Shown: piece after piece, positions 24,312 to 33,982 of the stretch | Position numbering within the stretch: the stretch's first letter is position 1 | Layout: each line of letters opens with the position of its first letter | NCBI RefSeq assembly: GCF_017877355.1 | Contig: NZ_JAGIPR010000008.1 | Span: 124,001 to 188,000 of the forward strand | DNA length: 64,000 bases | Source: Chryseobacterium jejuense | GTDB lineage: Bacteria > Bacteroidota > Bacteroidia > Flavobacteriales > Weeksellaceae | Direction of reading: 5' to 3' | Notes under the pieces: generated by a model | What the model saw: the letters and a program-made list of their open reading frames with translations, nothing else | Told to the model about the DNA's origin: nothing | The model's database searches: none | Translations under genes and position numbers: made by a program

Positions 24312-26465
24312 TTATTGTTGCTGATTTCCCAGCTTGTTCCAGATCTCGATTCTGTAGTCCTGGATATCTGCGTTATCCTGAAGACTCTTCAACCAAGCCT
24401 GTCCGAACATTCCTGCATTTCTCTGAGAAATAGACTCTGTAAATTGCTTAACATCACCTGGCTGTTTGTTTACAGTCTCTGATTTTTTAATCAGTACATA
24501 AACACCTGTTCCACCTTCAACCGGGTTAGAAAGTTTACCTTTTGCAACACCAAAGGCTGCACCGGCAACTTTAGGCTCCATAGCTCCATTAACTGAAGGG
24601 TTTAATAGGTTCACCTGAGCGGTTTGTTTCGTAGTAGCAAACAATGCAGCAATCTGATCTAAACCTGAAGCTTTCGCTCCTGCAATTTTATCAGAAATTT
24701 GTTTTGCAGCTAATTTGTTTTTAACTATCACTTCAATCTGATCTCTTACAGATTCAGGATCAGCAAGACCAGCGTCTTGTTTTCCGTTCATGAATACAAC
24801 AATTTTGTCTCCTGTTCCTTCTACATTGAATAATTCTGTATCTCCTTTAGATCTTTTCTTATCAAAAGCCCAAGTAAGGATCTCACCGTCTTTTTCAGTA
24901 CCTAATCCCTGAAGTTGTCCTTCGAATCTCTTCGCTGTTTTAGGGTTAGTGAACTGGAAGTTTCCTTTCTTAGCAATGTTCACGAAATCGTTGAAAGATT
25001 TCCCTTGAACCTGCTGAATGAATTTTCTAGCGTTTTTATCTGTTTCAGCTTCTGTAGCATCTGAAGGCTTGATTTCTTTTACAAGATTGGCCACCTTATA
25101 CCCCATTGATCCAGATTTTTTATCTTCGATATTGATAATGTGGTAACCAAACTGAGTTTCCACAACCCCTGTTGCTCCTTTAGGATTGTTTGCAAGATAA
25201 GTAAGGAACTCTGGAACGAAAGGCGTTTCCGGAGTTGTCCAACCAAGGCTACCTCCTTGTGCAGCAGAGTTTGGATCATTTGAAAGCTTAAGGAACTCTG
25301 TAAATTTAGCAGGTGTTGCTTTTACGATAGCTCCAATAGAGTCTGCTAATTTCTTAGCTTGCTCTTTAGATCTTGCTACTCCTTCTCCTGCAGGGCTTCC
25401 TTTGAAAGCAATCAGAATATGTCTTGACAATGTAGAATCTGAAGTCTTCTTACCTACAAGCTTAGAAACTACGTAGAAATTTTGTTCTTTATATGGACCA
25501 AATGTCTGTCCTACCGCAGCTGTTGCGATCTGACCTTGTATAGTAGCAGGCAATTGTGCAGGCTTAACATACTGAGGATTGAAAGGTGAATCTGAGTTTG
25601 CCATTACAAACATAGAATCATTCTTTGTATTCTGGAAGTTTTCAGCACCTCCACTAGCATCTGTACCTCCTGAGTATAATTTTGTAATTTCCTTTAAAGC
25701 GGCTGCATCATCTGCTGCACTTGGCTTAGAAGGGAAAAACACAATACCTAAGTTTCTGCTAGGCTCAGCTTTGAACATTACCGGGTGCTGCTTGATGTAG
25801 TTCGCAAGATCTTCTGTAGTAACATTGATCTTTGTTTTTTGAAGGTAAGCTGCATAGTCTACCTTTACAAAGTCGATGTCAGCAAGCTGATCTCTTTCTT
25901 TCATCAATTCTTCAGCTTCTTTCTTACCGGTAGTAATTCCTGCTGAAATATTGGTAAACACTTGTCTCGCCATCAGTCTGTACTCAATTGATTTTCTAGT
26001 TTTCAACCATTGAGCATATCCCTGAGGGTTAGTGTTCTGTAATGTTTCAATTTCTTTTTTAAGCTCTTGAGTTTTAAAGTTCCCTTTCTCATCAAAAAAC
26101 TGTTGATTTTGAGCGAACATCTGATCGTACTGGATTTGATTCCAGAAATAATCATCAGTCATTTCAAAGCCCAATTTCTCAAACTGTTGCTTGATAAGTT
26201 TAGATTGAACAAGTAACTGCCAAGCCTGCTCTTCAAGACCATTCTTTGGACGACCTTGTTGTTCAGCCTGTTGCTGCAGCACGAAAAGTTGATCATTGAA
26301 CTCTTCGCGGGTGATTTTCTCACCGTTTACTTTTCCTAAAACGTCAGGATTCTTACCAAAAACCTTGTCGATACTATCTGGGTTCACCAAGAACGCCAAA
26401 AGCGCTAAGGCTATTACTCCCATTAAAAGCCAAGGCTTACTCCTAATCTGTCCTAAAATTGCCAT
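24312..26465 (-). CDS. PpiD-like periplasmic peptidyl-prolyl isomerase (SurA N-terminal domain)
   Basis: A 717-residue membrane-anchored foldase. One N-terminal helix (WLLMGVIALALLAFLV) is followed by a SurA-N/PpiD chaperone domain (VLGKVNGEKITREEFNDQL), then at least one parvulin domain around SRHILIAFKGSPAGEG and GGSLGWTTPETPFVPEF, with FGYHIINIED at its end. PpiD assists folding of proteins emerging from the Sec translocon. It is divergent from lon; a joint stress response is plausible but not shown. A terminator follows at 24264-24290. Confidence 0.9.
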   Translation of the reverse strand: MAILGQIRSKPWLLMGVIALALLAFLVNPDSIDKVFGKNPDVLGKVNGEKITREEFNDQLFVLQQQAEQQGRPKNGLEEQAWQLLVQSKLIKQQFEKLGFEMTDDYFWNQIQYDQMFAQNQQFFDEKGNFKTQELKKEIETLQNTNPQGYAQWLKTRKSIEYRLMARQVFTNISAGITTGKKEAEELMKERDQLADIDFVKVDYAAYLQKTKINVTTEDLANYIKQHPVMFKAEPSRNLGIVFFPSKPSAADDAAALKEITKLYSGGTDASGGAENFQNTKNDSMFVMANSDSPFNPQYVKPAQLPATIQGQIATAAVGQTFGPYKEQNFYVVSKLVGKKTSDSTLSRHILIAFKGSPAGEGVARSKEQAKKLADSIGAIVKATPAKFTEFLKLSNDPNSAAQGGSLGWTTPETPFVPEFLTYLANNPKGATGVVETQFGYHIINIEDKKSGSMGYKVANLVKEIKPSDATEAETDKNARKFIQQVQGKSFNDFVNIAKKGNFQFTNPKTAKRFEGQLQGLGTEKDGEILTWAFDKKRSKGDTELFNVEGTGDKIVVFMNGKQDAGLADPESVRDQIEVIVKNKLAAKQISDKIAGAKASGLDQIAALFATTKQTAQVNLLNPSVNGAMEPKVAGAAFGVAKGKLSNPVEGGTGVYVLIKKSETVNKQPGDVKQFTESISQRNAGMFGQAWLKSLQDNADIQDYRIEIWNKLGNQQQ

Positions 26466-26700
26466 TTTATAAATTATAGTTTTTATATCAGTTTGCGAAA
26501 ATACACATTTTTAAGAAATTAGAGAAGCAGAAGTTCTTTATTTTCATTTTAATTCCTAAAGATTATCTAAAAAAGGAAATTTTGACCATATTTTTTAGCA
26601 AAAAACAAATGGCATAAGTATTGTGCATTCTAGTACATTATAATATAGCACACGTTTTCAGGGCTTATTATAAAAAATCCATTTAACGATTAAAAACGAA

Positions 26701-26717
26701 AATGACAATTTGTCATT
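26701..26717. promoter_or_regulatory. Perfect 17-bp palindrome before lon (candidate operator)
   Basis: AATGACAA-T-TTGTCATT is a perfect inverted repeat ending 9 bases before the lon ATG. It is too short of GC for a terminator and has no T-tract after it, so an operator or a 5'-UTR element is more likely. It does not match CIRCE. Confidence 0.45.
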
Positions 26718-26726
26718 CGATCCATT

Positions 26727-29132
26727 ATGACAGAATTTGAAGATATAAGTTTAGAAGAAATGATCAGCGACGGTTTTGATATCGTCACTGAAGAAATCAA
26801 TCTTTCCGACTTTGGGGAGACTGAAAAAAATTCCGAACAGAAAATATTCCCAATACTTCCGGTAAGAAATATGGTCATGTTCCCGAATGTGGTAATTCCT
26901 ATTACTGCAGGAAGAAAAACATCTATACAACTCCTTGAGGAAGCGCAGAAAAACGGAGATTTCATCGGAATTGTAAGCCAGAAGAATTCTGATCTTGAGC
27001 AACCTACCGAAAAGGACATCTATACAACCGGTACATTAGCAAAGATTATTAAGATTATAAAACTTCCTGAAGGTAACATTACTGCTATCACCAAAGGTTT
27101 CCATAGATTTAAAATCAAAAAAATTGTTGAAAACCAACCTTATTTCAGAGCCGAAATAACCAAACTAAAGGACAGTAAACCTAAAAATCAGGAAGAATAC
27201 GAAGCATTACTGGAAAACATTAAAGATCTCGCTTTAAAAATTATTGAGCTGGATCCTAATATTCCTAATGCTGCTAATTTTGCGATCAAAAACATCAACA
27301 ACAATGATGATCTGCTGAACTTCATCTGTACCAATGCCAGCTTCCCGTCTTTAGAAAAGCAAAGACTGCTTGAAGAAAAAAGCATGATGGAAAGAGCTAA
27401 TAAATGCTATGAAATGATGCATGAGGACTTCAGAAAACTGGAATTGAGAAGTCAGATCCATCAGAAAACCTCAAAAGATCTTGATAAACAGCAAAGAGAA
27501 TATTTCCTGAACCAACAGATCAGAACAATCCAGGAAGAATTGGGCGGTGGACCTGAAAGCGATGTAGCAGATCTTATTGCTAAGGCGAAAACAAAGAAAT
27601 GGAACCAGGAAGTTGAGGATCATTTCCAAAAGGAAATCGGAAGATTACAAAGACAGAATCCTAATTCTCCGGACTACAATGTACAGAGAAATTATCTGGA
27701 TTTCTTCACAGATCTTCCATGGGAAACTTACACCAAAGATATTTTTGATATTGCTAAGGCTGAAAAAGTGTTAGATAAAGCCCATTTCGGACTTGAAGAT
27801 ATTAAGAAAAGAATTCTGGAACACATGGCTGTTTTAAAATTAAAAAACAACATGAAGTCTCCTATCCTATTATTGGTAGGGCCTCCGGGAGTAGGTAAAA
27901 CTTCCCTGGGAAAATCTATTGCGGATGCTTTAGGCAGAAAATACGTAAGACTATCTTTAGGAGGTCTTCATGATGAAAGTGAAATCCGTGGACACAGAAA
28001 GACTTATATTGGTGCGATGGCCGGAAGAATTCTTCAGTCTATTAAAAAGGCTGGAACTTCTAATCCGGTAATTGTTTTGGATGAGATTGATAAAATTGCG
28101 CAGGGACTTCACGGAGACCCAAGTTCTGCACTTTTAGAAGTGCTTGATCCTGAACAAAATAAATCTTTCTATGACAACTTCCTTGAAATGGGATATGATC
28201 TGTCGAAAGTAATGTTTATTGCCACAGCAAACTCGCTTTCAACCATTCAGACTCCGCTTTTGGACAGAACAGAAATTATTCAGATTGCAGGATATACTCT
28301 TGAAGAAAAAATTGAGATTGCTAAGAGACACTTAATCAAAAAACAGCAGGAAGAGAACGGTTTGGATACCAAATCTTTCAAACTTGGAAATGCTGAACTT
28401 AAACATATTATTGAGGCACATACTTCTGAAAGCGGTGTAAGAACCCTAGAGAAAAGAATTGCTTCTGTTGCAAGATGGGTAGCATTACAAACTGCTTTGG
28501 TAAAAGAGTATGATCCAAAGATTTCATTGGAAAAAGTAGATGAAATTCTTGGAGTTCCAAGACCAAGAAGTTTATCTGAAATTACAGATGCCCCAGGTGT
28601 AGTAACAGGTCTTGCCTGGACAAGCGTAGGTGGTGATATTTTATATATTGAAAGCATTTTAAGCAATGGAAAAGGAGCTTTAACCATGACCGGAAATCTG
28701 GGAACTGTTATGAAAGAATCCGCTACTATTGCATTGGAATATATTAAGGCTAAACATAATGAATTAGGGATTGCTCAGGAAGATCTGGACAAGAAAAACA
28801 TCCACGTTCACGTTCCTGAAGGAGCTACTCCTAAAGACGGACCTTCTGCCGGTATTGCCATGTTGACTTCAATGGTTTCTTCTTTTAAAAATAAAAAGAT
28901 CAAACCTCACCTTGCGATGACAGGAGAGATTACTTTAAGAGGAAAAGTACTTCCTGTAGGAGGAATTAAGGAAAAACTTCTTGCTGCAACCAGAGCGGGA
29001 GTAAAAGATGTTATTCTTTGTGAGGCCAATAGAAAAGATGTAGAAGAAATTAAGAAGGATTATTTAAAAAATCTGAAAGTACACTACGTCAACAGAATGG
29101 AAGAGGTCATAGACATCGCCATTGAAAAATAA
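26727..29132 (+). CDS. lon: ATP-dependent Lon protease
   Basis: An 801-residue endopeptidase La that degrades misfolded and regulatory proteins. It has the N-terminal substrate-binding LON domain (FPILPVRNMVMFPNVVIPI), a coiled-coil linker (HQKTSKDLDKQQREYFLNQ), an AAA+ module with Walker A GPPGVGKTS (about 383-391) and Walker B VIVLDEIDKI, and a C-terminal serine protease domain with catalytic S707 in KDGPSAGIAM and the lysine in GGIKEKLLAA. Length matches bacterial LonA. A palindrome lies just upstream of the start and a strong terminator follows at 29165. Confidence 0.97.
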   Translation: MTEFEDISLEEMISDGFDIVTEEINLSDFGETEKNSEQKIFPILPVRNMVMFPNVVIPITAGRKTSIQLLEEAQKNGDFIGIVSQKNSDLEQPTEKDIYTTGTLAKIIKIIKLPEGNITAITKGFHRFKIKKIVENQPYFRAEITKLKDSKPKNQEEYEALLENIKDLALKIIELDPNIPNAANFAIKNINNNDDLLNFICTNASFPSLEKQRLLEEKSMMERANKCYEMMHEDFRKLELRSQIHQKTSKDLDKQQREYFLNQQIRTIQEELGGGPESDVADLIAKAKTKKWNQEVEDHFQKEIGRLQRQNPNSPDYNVQRNYLDFFTDLPWETYTKDIFDIAKAEKVLDKAHFGLEDIKKRILEHMAVLKLKNNMKSPILLLVGPPGVGKTSLGKSIADALGRKYVRLSLGGLHDESEIRGHRKTYIGAMAGRILQSIKKAGTSNPVIVLDEIDKIAQGLHGDPSSALLEVLDPEQNKSFYDNFLEMGYDLSKVMFIATANSLSTIQTPLLDRTEIIQIAGYTLEEKIEIAKRHLIKKQQEENGLDTKSFKLGNAELKHIIEAHTSESGVRTLEKRIASVARWVALQTALVKEYDPKISLEKVDEILGVPRPRSLSEITDAPGVVTGLAWTSVGGDILYIESILSNGKGALTMTGNLGTVMKESATIALEYIKAKHNELGIAQEDLDKKNIHVHVPEGATPKDGPSAGIAMLTSMVSSFKNKKIKPHLAMTGEITLRGKVLPVGGIKEKLLAATRAGVKDVILCEANRKDVEEIKKDYLKNLKVHYVNRMEEVIDIAIEK

Positions 29133-29164
29133 AAACAACTTATTTACATATTAACGTCTCAATA

Positions 29165-29203
29165 AGAAACACGCTCTGAAATTCAGGCGTGTTTCTCTTT
29201 TTA
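29165..29203 (+). terminator. Terminator of lon
   Basis: AGAAACACGC (29165-29174) pairs perfectly with GCGTGTTTCT (29187-29196), followed by CTTTTT. Confidence 0.8.
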
Positions 29204-29322
29204 CAGGTGATTTTAGGAATGAATTTTGATATGCAGAAATAAAAATCCACAGTGTTTGAATAAAAAATTCTTAAGTTCGATGGGTTTTTCTTATTTTTAT
29301 TCCTTACTGCAGATTTTAGATT

Positions 29323-30435
29323 ATGAATTTTCTCAGACTTCCTTTCATTGTTAAGCTTACCCTTGTTGTTATCTCGATTATAGGAATCGGGTATCTTTTA
29401 GCATTAGGCCAGACCATTTTAGCTCCTTTTTTCTTTGCATTCCTGATGGCTATGCTGTTTTTACCGGCAGCCACTTTCATGGAAAAAACACTAAGATTTC
29501 CGAGATCTGTATCAACGATGACTTCCGTATTCATTATGTTGATGATTTTAGCAGGAATCATCTATTTTTTCACCAATCAATTATCTGATTTCAGCAAGGA
29601 TCTTCCTCACCTGAGAGAGCAGCTTACTACCGTTTTTAATAATGCTCAACATTGGGTTTCCAAAACCTTCAATGTAAAGGTAGATGAGCAGGTAGATTAC
29701 ATCAACCAGGGGCTGAATAAGCTTTTATCATCTTCCGGTGCTATTTTAGGCTTTACTTTCGGTATTTTTTCAACAGGATTTGGGTTTATCACATTCTTTA
29801 CCCTATTTTTCATATTCATCTTAAATTACAGAAGACTGTTAAACAATTTTATTGTTACCGTTTTCAAAGAGAGACATAAATCAAGTGTGCAGGCTGCTGT
29901 AAATGAAATTCGTGTCATGACCAAGAAATACATCTTCGGACTTTGCCTTCAGGTTATTATTGTGTCTATCCTAACCTCTATTGTACTTACCGTTTTAGGA
30001 GTAAAATATGCTATTCTTTTAGCGGTTTTAACAGGTTTATTAAATGTAATTCCCTATTTGGGTATTTTCATATCGCTTCTTATATCCTGCTTTATCGCAT
30101 TTGCTACCGGCAGCCCTTCAACATGTATCTATGCAGCTATCGGATATATTGGTATTCATGCTATAGATGGAAATATTGTACTTCCATTTGTTGTAGGCTC
30201 CAGAGTGAAAATCAATGCATTATTTTCTTTTATAGGCATTCTTTTAGGAGAACACCTTTGGGGAATTGCCGGAATGTTCCTTTGTATTCCCGCCATTGCC
30301 ATTATTAAGATTATCTGCGAAAAAGTTGAAGATTTAAAGCCTTGGGGAAAACTACTTGGAGAAGAAGAAAGACCTAACAAAAAGAAGAAAAGCTATAAGA
30401 TTTCAAAGAATATTACTTTGAAAGAAATGGACTGA
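29323..30435 (+). CDS. AI-2E family transporter (PerM/YhhT-type membrane protein)
   Basis: A 370-residue polytopic protein with about eight hydrophobic helices and a central periplasmic-loop region. The segments LLNVIPYLGIFISLLISC and IDGNIVLPFVVGSRVKINAL match the conserved C-terminal part of the AI-2E/PerM family. Members include exporters and Na+/H+ antiporters; the AI-2 label is historical and the substrate here is unknown. It stands alone between the lon terminator and the terminator at 30480. Confidence 0.87.
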   Translation: MNFLRLPFIVKLTLVVISIIGIGYLLALGQTILAPFFFAFLMAMLFLPAATFMEKTLRFPRSVSTMTSVFIMLMILAGIIYFFTNQLSDFSKDLPHLREQLTTVFNNAQHWVSKTFNVKVDEQVDYINQGLNKLLSSSGAILGFTFGIFSTGFGFITFFTLFFIFILNYRRLLNNFIVTVFKERHKSSVQAAVNEIRVMTKKYIFGLCLQVIIVSILTSIVLTVLGVKYAILLAVLTGLLNVIPYLGIFISLLISCFIAFATGSPSTCIYAAIGYIGIHAIDGNIVLPFVVGSRVKINALFSFIGILLGEHLWGIAGMFLCIPAIAIIKIICEKVEDLKPWGKLLGEEERPNKKKKSYKISKNITLKEMD

Positions 30436-30479
30436 TATTATGAGTAGTAAGTGATGAGTAGTAAAAAACAATCTCAATA

Positions 30480-30512
30480 AAAAAGGCTGCCCTTAAACAG
30501 GACAGCCTTTTT
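30480..30512. terminator. Bidirectional terminator between AI-2E transporter and bacteriocin-like gene
   Basis: AAAAAGGCTG (30480-30489) pairs with CAGCCTTTTT (30503-30512); inner CCT/AGG pairs extend the stem. It serves the plus-strand transporter and the minus-strand peptide gene, which converge here. Confidence 0.75.
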
Positions 30513-30523
30513 TATTATTCGAT

Positions 30524-30766
30524 TTATGGAAGAGCACAATATGGGTGCATTCCATTTGGACAGGTTTCTGTACAAAGAATATTAGATTGTATATCCGGAC
30601 AATATCCATAATCTTGCCCTCCTCCTCCAGGACCACCCAAACAAGGATCACCAGGAGGTATTTTACATGGGCATCCTATAGGACCAATATCACATTTGCC
30701 AATACCAGCTCCACCCTGAATTTCTCTTAAGTTTGTTCGATTTAGTTTTTTAAGATTTTTCAACAT
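30524..30766 (-). CDS. Bacteriocin-like precursor with double-glycine leader, cysteine-rich
   Basis: An 80-residue peptide. The leader MLKNLKKLNRTNLREIQGG (double glycine at 18-19) is the type seen on Bacteroidota bacteriocin-like and natural-product precursors processed by C39-peptidase ABC exporters. The mature part has eight cysteines (25, 32, 34, 42, 56, 65, 69, 77), a Gly/Pro-rich centre and ends YCALP. Disulfides or other crosslinks are likely. No maturation or export gene lies nearby, so it is an orphan that must use enzymes encoded elsewhere. A terminator follows and a -7 element precedes it. Confidence 0.75.
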   Translation of the reverse strand: MLKNLKKLNRTNLREIQGGAGIGKCDIGPIGCPCKIPPGDPCLGGPGGGGQDYGYCPDIQSNILCTETCPNGMHPYCALP

Positions 30767-30790
30767 AATATTATTAGTTTAGTTTGTTTT

Positions 30791-30798
30791 CAAATATA
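30791..30798 (-). promoter_or_regulatory. -7 promoter element for the bacteriocin-like gene
   Basis: The minus strand reads TATATTTG, exact TAnnTTTG, 24 bases before the ATG. No clear -33 TTTG. Confidence 0.4.
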
Positions 30799-30895
30799 AA
30801 TAATAAAATGATATAAAAGCCCATACCAACCAATTATTAACACAAATAATCTTACTTTTTATTAAAAAAATCATAATAGAATTATATTTTTATTC

Positions 30896-30903
30896 TACAT
30901 TTG
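30896..30903 (+). promoter_or_regulatory. -7 promoter element for the DoxX gene
   Basis: TACATTTG matches TAnnTTTG and ends 15 bases before the ATG at 30919. The rest of this AT-rich gap (30767-30918) shows nothing else I can name. Confidence 0.4.
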
Positions 30904-30918
30904 ATATAAAATATTATT

Positions 30919-31296
30919 ATGAAAATCATTAAACTCATCATCTGCATTTTATTTGGGGTTATGTTTATTAATGCAGGGTTAGACAAGTTCTTTCATTACA
31001 ACCCGGTTCCTCCACTCACTGATGCGCAAATGAAGCTATATGCAGCATTTGGAGAAATAGGATGGCTATTGCCACTCGTAGGAACTGTAGAAGTAATTGG
31101 TGGACTTTTATTTATTTTTCCAAAAACAAGAGCACTGGGTGCTCTCATTATTCTGCCGGTTTTGACAGGAATTTTAATCCATAACGTTTACAGAGACCCT
31201 TCTACCACAGGAATCTGTATTTCCGGAATACTATTTCTGATTAATATCTGGATATTGATTGATAACAGAGAAAAGTATAAAAATCTGGTTGGATAG
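30919..31296 (+). CDS. DoxX family membrane protein
   Basis: A 125-residue protein with four hydrophobic helices; it starts LIICILFGVMFINAGLDKF, typical of DoxX/DoxD-like small membrane proteins, with the helix-2 motif VEVIGGLLFIFPKTRALGAL. The family has been tied to redox and stress functions; the role here is unknown. It appears monocistronic and is convergent with the acyl-CoA dehydrogenase gene. Confidence 0.82.
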   Translation: MKIIKLIICILFGVMFINAGLDKFFHYNPVPPLTDAQMKLYAAFGEIGWLLPLVGTVEVIGGLLFIFPKTRALGALIILPVLTGILIHNVYRDPSTTGICISGILFLINIWILIDNREKYKNLVG

Positions 31297-31349
31297 CAAT
31301 TGAAACTTATACTTAGCTGATGAAACCAAATATCATCAGCTATCTTCCA

Positions 31350-32708
31350 CTATATAAAAGCACTGAATCCCGTAATCGATCGTCCTACGATGAGCGAATT
31401 AATTTCTTTTGTTCCTTCATAAGAATAAATAGCTTCTGCATCTGCTACAAAACGAGCTACATCATATTCCAGGAGAATACCATTCCCCCCCATCACTTCT
31501 CTCGCTCTGGAAACAATATCCCGGGTTCTTAATGTACAAAAAACCTTAGCCAATGAAGCATGTTCATCCTTTAAAATTCCCTCATCCTGCATTTCAGACA
31601 ATCTGAAAACCATAGTCTGCATGGCGGTAAGATTGGATAACATTTCCACCAAATGCCCCTGAATCATCTGAAAGGAAGCAATCGGCTTTCCAAACTGTTC
31701 TCTTGTTCTGGTATATGCCAAAGCGCTTTCATACGCTCCTCTTGCACATCCTGTTGCCATCCAGGCTACTCCTGCTCTCGTCATCCTCAGCACTTTTCCG
31801 GTATCTTTGAATGAATTGGCATTCTGCAGGCGATTTTCTTCTGTAACCAGGCAGTCTTTAAGCGTAATCAATCCATTCTGGACAATCCTCAAAGCCATTT
31901 TTCCTTTGATTTTCTCTACAGAATATCCCGGATTATCCTTTTCAACAATAAATCCTTTTACTTCTCCGCTATCCAAATCTCTCGCCCAGATAATAATAAG
32001 ATCTGCAAAGGTGGCGTTTCCTATCCATTTTTTCTGACCATTTAAAATCCAGCCCTCTTCTGTTTTCTTGCATGTAACAGTAAGCCCACCTGCAGCTCCG
32101 GAGCCAACCTCCGGTTCAGTTAATCCAAAAGCTCCTATTTTTTCAAACTTCTGCATCTGCGGAAGCCATTTCTGTTTTTGTTCTTCTGAACCGCAGATAT
32201 AAATAGAACCCATTGCCAACCCTGACTGTACCCCAAAAAACGTAGCAATAGAAGCATCAATTCTTGCCATTTCCATAGCGATAACGCCTTCCATCAAAAA
32301 AGGCATTCCCGGACAACCGTACCCTTCATAAGTAACTCCACAAATATCCAGCTTTTGAAATTTTGGAATCAACTCGAAAGGAAATTCATCTCTGAGCCAG
32401 TAATGATTGACTAAAGGTTTCACTTCTTTTTCCATAAAAGCTCTTACTTTAAGCTGTATTTCCCGTTGCTCAGGCGTTAGAGTGTGGTAAATATCATAAA
32501 AATCACCATCAATGGGAGGAAGTTCTTTTTTTTTCTTATCGGGATCAAGCATTTTCATAAGCCCGGTAAGCTGCTTATCGTCAAGCTTTGAAAAATTATG
32601 CATCAGTTTGGGCAGATCTACTTTTTGTGAAATAGCACTTAGCTGATCAAAATCTATGGCTGTGAATAACCCTATTGCATTTCTGATTTTAGAAAAGGTA
32701 TTTGACAT
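31350..32708 (-). CDS. Acyl-CoA dehydrogenase (glutaryl-CoA dehydrogenase-like)
   Basis: A 452-residue flavoenzyme of the acyl-CoA dehydrogenase superfamily. After an N-terminal extension of about 70 residues it shows the FAD-binding FGLTEPEVGSGAAG, WILNGQKKWIGNA, the TREQFGKPIASFQ segment, and the catalytic glutamate region YSYEGTKEINSLIVGRSITGF. The YEGT..IN..GR..TG pattern is close to glutaryl-CoA dehydrogenases, but the oxidised substrate cannot be fixed from sequence. Electrons would go to ETF. It stands alone. Confidence 0.88.
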   Translation of the reverse strand: MSNTFSKIRNAIGLFTAIDFDQLSAISQKVDLPKLMHNFSKLDDKQLTGLMKMLDPDKKKKELPPIDGDFYDIYHTLTPEQREIQLKVRAFMEKEVKPLVNHYWLRDEFPFELIPKFQKLDICGVTYEGYGCPGMPFLMEGVIAMEMARIDASIATFFGVQSGLAMGSIYICGSEEQKQKWLPQMQKFEKIGAFGLTEPEVGSGAAGGLTVTCKKTEEGWILNGQKKWIGNATFADLIIIWARDLDSGEVKGFIVEKDNPGYSVEKIKGKMALRIVQNGLITLKDCLVTEENRLQNANSFKDTGKVLRMTRAGVAWMATGCARGAYESALAYTRTREQFGKPIASFQMIQGHLVEMLSNLTAMQTMVFRLSEMQDEGILKDEHASLAKVFCTLRTRDIVSRAREVMGGNGILLEYDVARFVADAEAIYSYEGTKEINSLIVGRSITGFSAFI

Positions 32709-32918
32709 AATGATATATTGTGATTTTGGTTTGTAAAAAGATAAGCAAAAATTACTCCGAAAACAATGCTCAATTCTTTAACTTGTTTTACAAATAACTA
32801 ATATTCAACTAATTAAAACAGAATATTCTCTTTACAAGTTTTTTACTTCCCATTTTCAAGGATTACAAAGAATCCTGACTGAACTTTGACTCAAGCAAAA
32901 TCTCAAAAATCTTACACT

Positions 32919-33830
32919 ATGAAAACGAATTACATTACATTATCATTATCAGCCGTCCTTTTACTGGGAATTTATTCATGTAAAAAAGGAGAAGCAACCA
33001 CCAGCGAACTTAAAAGTTATGAAGCTTCAGCAGATTCTGCGTCCGTTGTGGCAGACAGTGTTTCATCTGTTGCCAGCATGGAAGTTAAGGATAAAAAGTT
33101 TATCAAAACGGCAGATGTCAATATGGAAGTGAAAGATGTTTATAATGCTACTATTGCCATTGAAAAATCTGTACAGGAGCTTGGAGGTTTTGTTACCAAA
33201 AGTAATCTTCAGAGCAATGTTGCTTATGAAGATACTTACAATACTTCTGACACTGAAGCCATGCTGATCAAAAAATACAAGACCGAAAATACAATGCAGG
33301 TAAGAGTCCCTACTGAAAAACTAGGAGAACTCCTGACATCTATCAATAATAACAAGTTATTTTTGAATTCAAGATCCATCAATGCGGAAGATGTTACTGC
33401 CAATATCAAATATTCGGAACTGGAAGCGAAAAGAAATCAAAAGACTTCAGAAAATATAGAGACGATAAAAACCAATAAAGACAAAGTAACCTTAGATGAC
33501 AATAACATGTCTGAAGGAAATCTTCAAAAACTGAATACCATGAGTATGGCTGATAACCTGAAATACAGCACAGTTGACATCTACATCAAAGAACCAAAAC
33601 TTCGCATCGCTGAAATTGCTGTAACCAATACAGACCGCATTGACAATAAATATAAATACAATTTTATCTATGATGCAAAAGACGGTTTCGTCTACGGATT
33701 TTATCTGATTCAGAGAATTATTGTAGGACTTATCAACATATGGCCCATCGTATTAATCGCAGCCGGAGTGGTTTATTTCTTAAGAAAAAGAAAATCAAAA
33801 AAATCTGAACTGCCTAAATCTTCAGAATAA
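32919..33830 (+). CDS. DUF4349 lipoprotein
   Basis: A 303-residue lipoprotein. I take ATG at 32919 (MKTNYITLSL) because it opens a clean signal peptide with lipobox GIYSC (C20 from this start); an upstream TTG at 32886 would add 11 polar residues. The middle part (KFIKTADVNMEVKDVYNA and VRVPTEKLGELL) is the DUF4349 domain. One C-terminal membrane helix (LINIWPIVLIAAGVVYF) and a Lys/Arg-rich tail follow. Function of the family is unknown. Confidence 0.83.
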   Translation: MKTNYITLSLSAVLLLGIYSCKKGEATTSELKSYEASADSASVVADSVSSVASMEVKDKKFIKTADVNMEVKDVYNATIAIEKSVQELGGFVTKSNLQSNVAYEDTYNTSDTEAMLIKKYKTENTMQVRVPTEKLGELLTSINNNKLFLNSRSINAEDVTANIKYSELEAKRNQKTSENIETIKTNKDKVTLDDNNMSEGNLQKLNTMSMADNLKYSTVDIYIKEPKLRIAEIAVTNTDRIDNKYKYNFIYDAKDGFVYGFYLIQRIIVGLINIWPIVLIAAGVVYFLRKRKSKKSELPKSSE

Positions 33831-33874
33831 AACTCCTAACCTATAGGTTATCATCATAATTTTAGATTTTACAG

Positions 33875-33899
33875 CCTCCTGTTTTCGGGAGGTTTTTAT
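33875..33899 (+). terminator. Terminator of the DUF4349 gene
   Basis: CCTCC (33875-33879) and GGAGG (33888-33892) form a short hairpin followed by TTTTTATT. Confidence 0.6.
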
Positions 33900-33982
33900 T
33901 TTTTTGAAAAAAAACTGTAACGATTGCAATGCACCTCTTACCTACTGTTTAAAAGAACAGAAAATCAAAAAAAATAAATACT

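Noticed and set aside
28280-28687. 135-residue minus-strand open frame inside lon
   Set aside because: Antisense shadow of the Lon protease domain, which has a full set of catalytic motifs.
30430-30475. Small direct repeat GATGAGTAGTAA-like after the AI-2E gene
   Set aside because: Two short imperfect copies only; likely chance or slippage and no function suggested.
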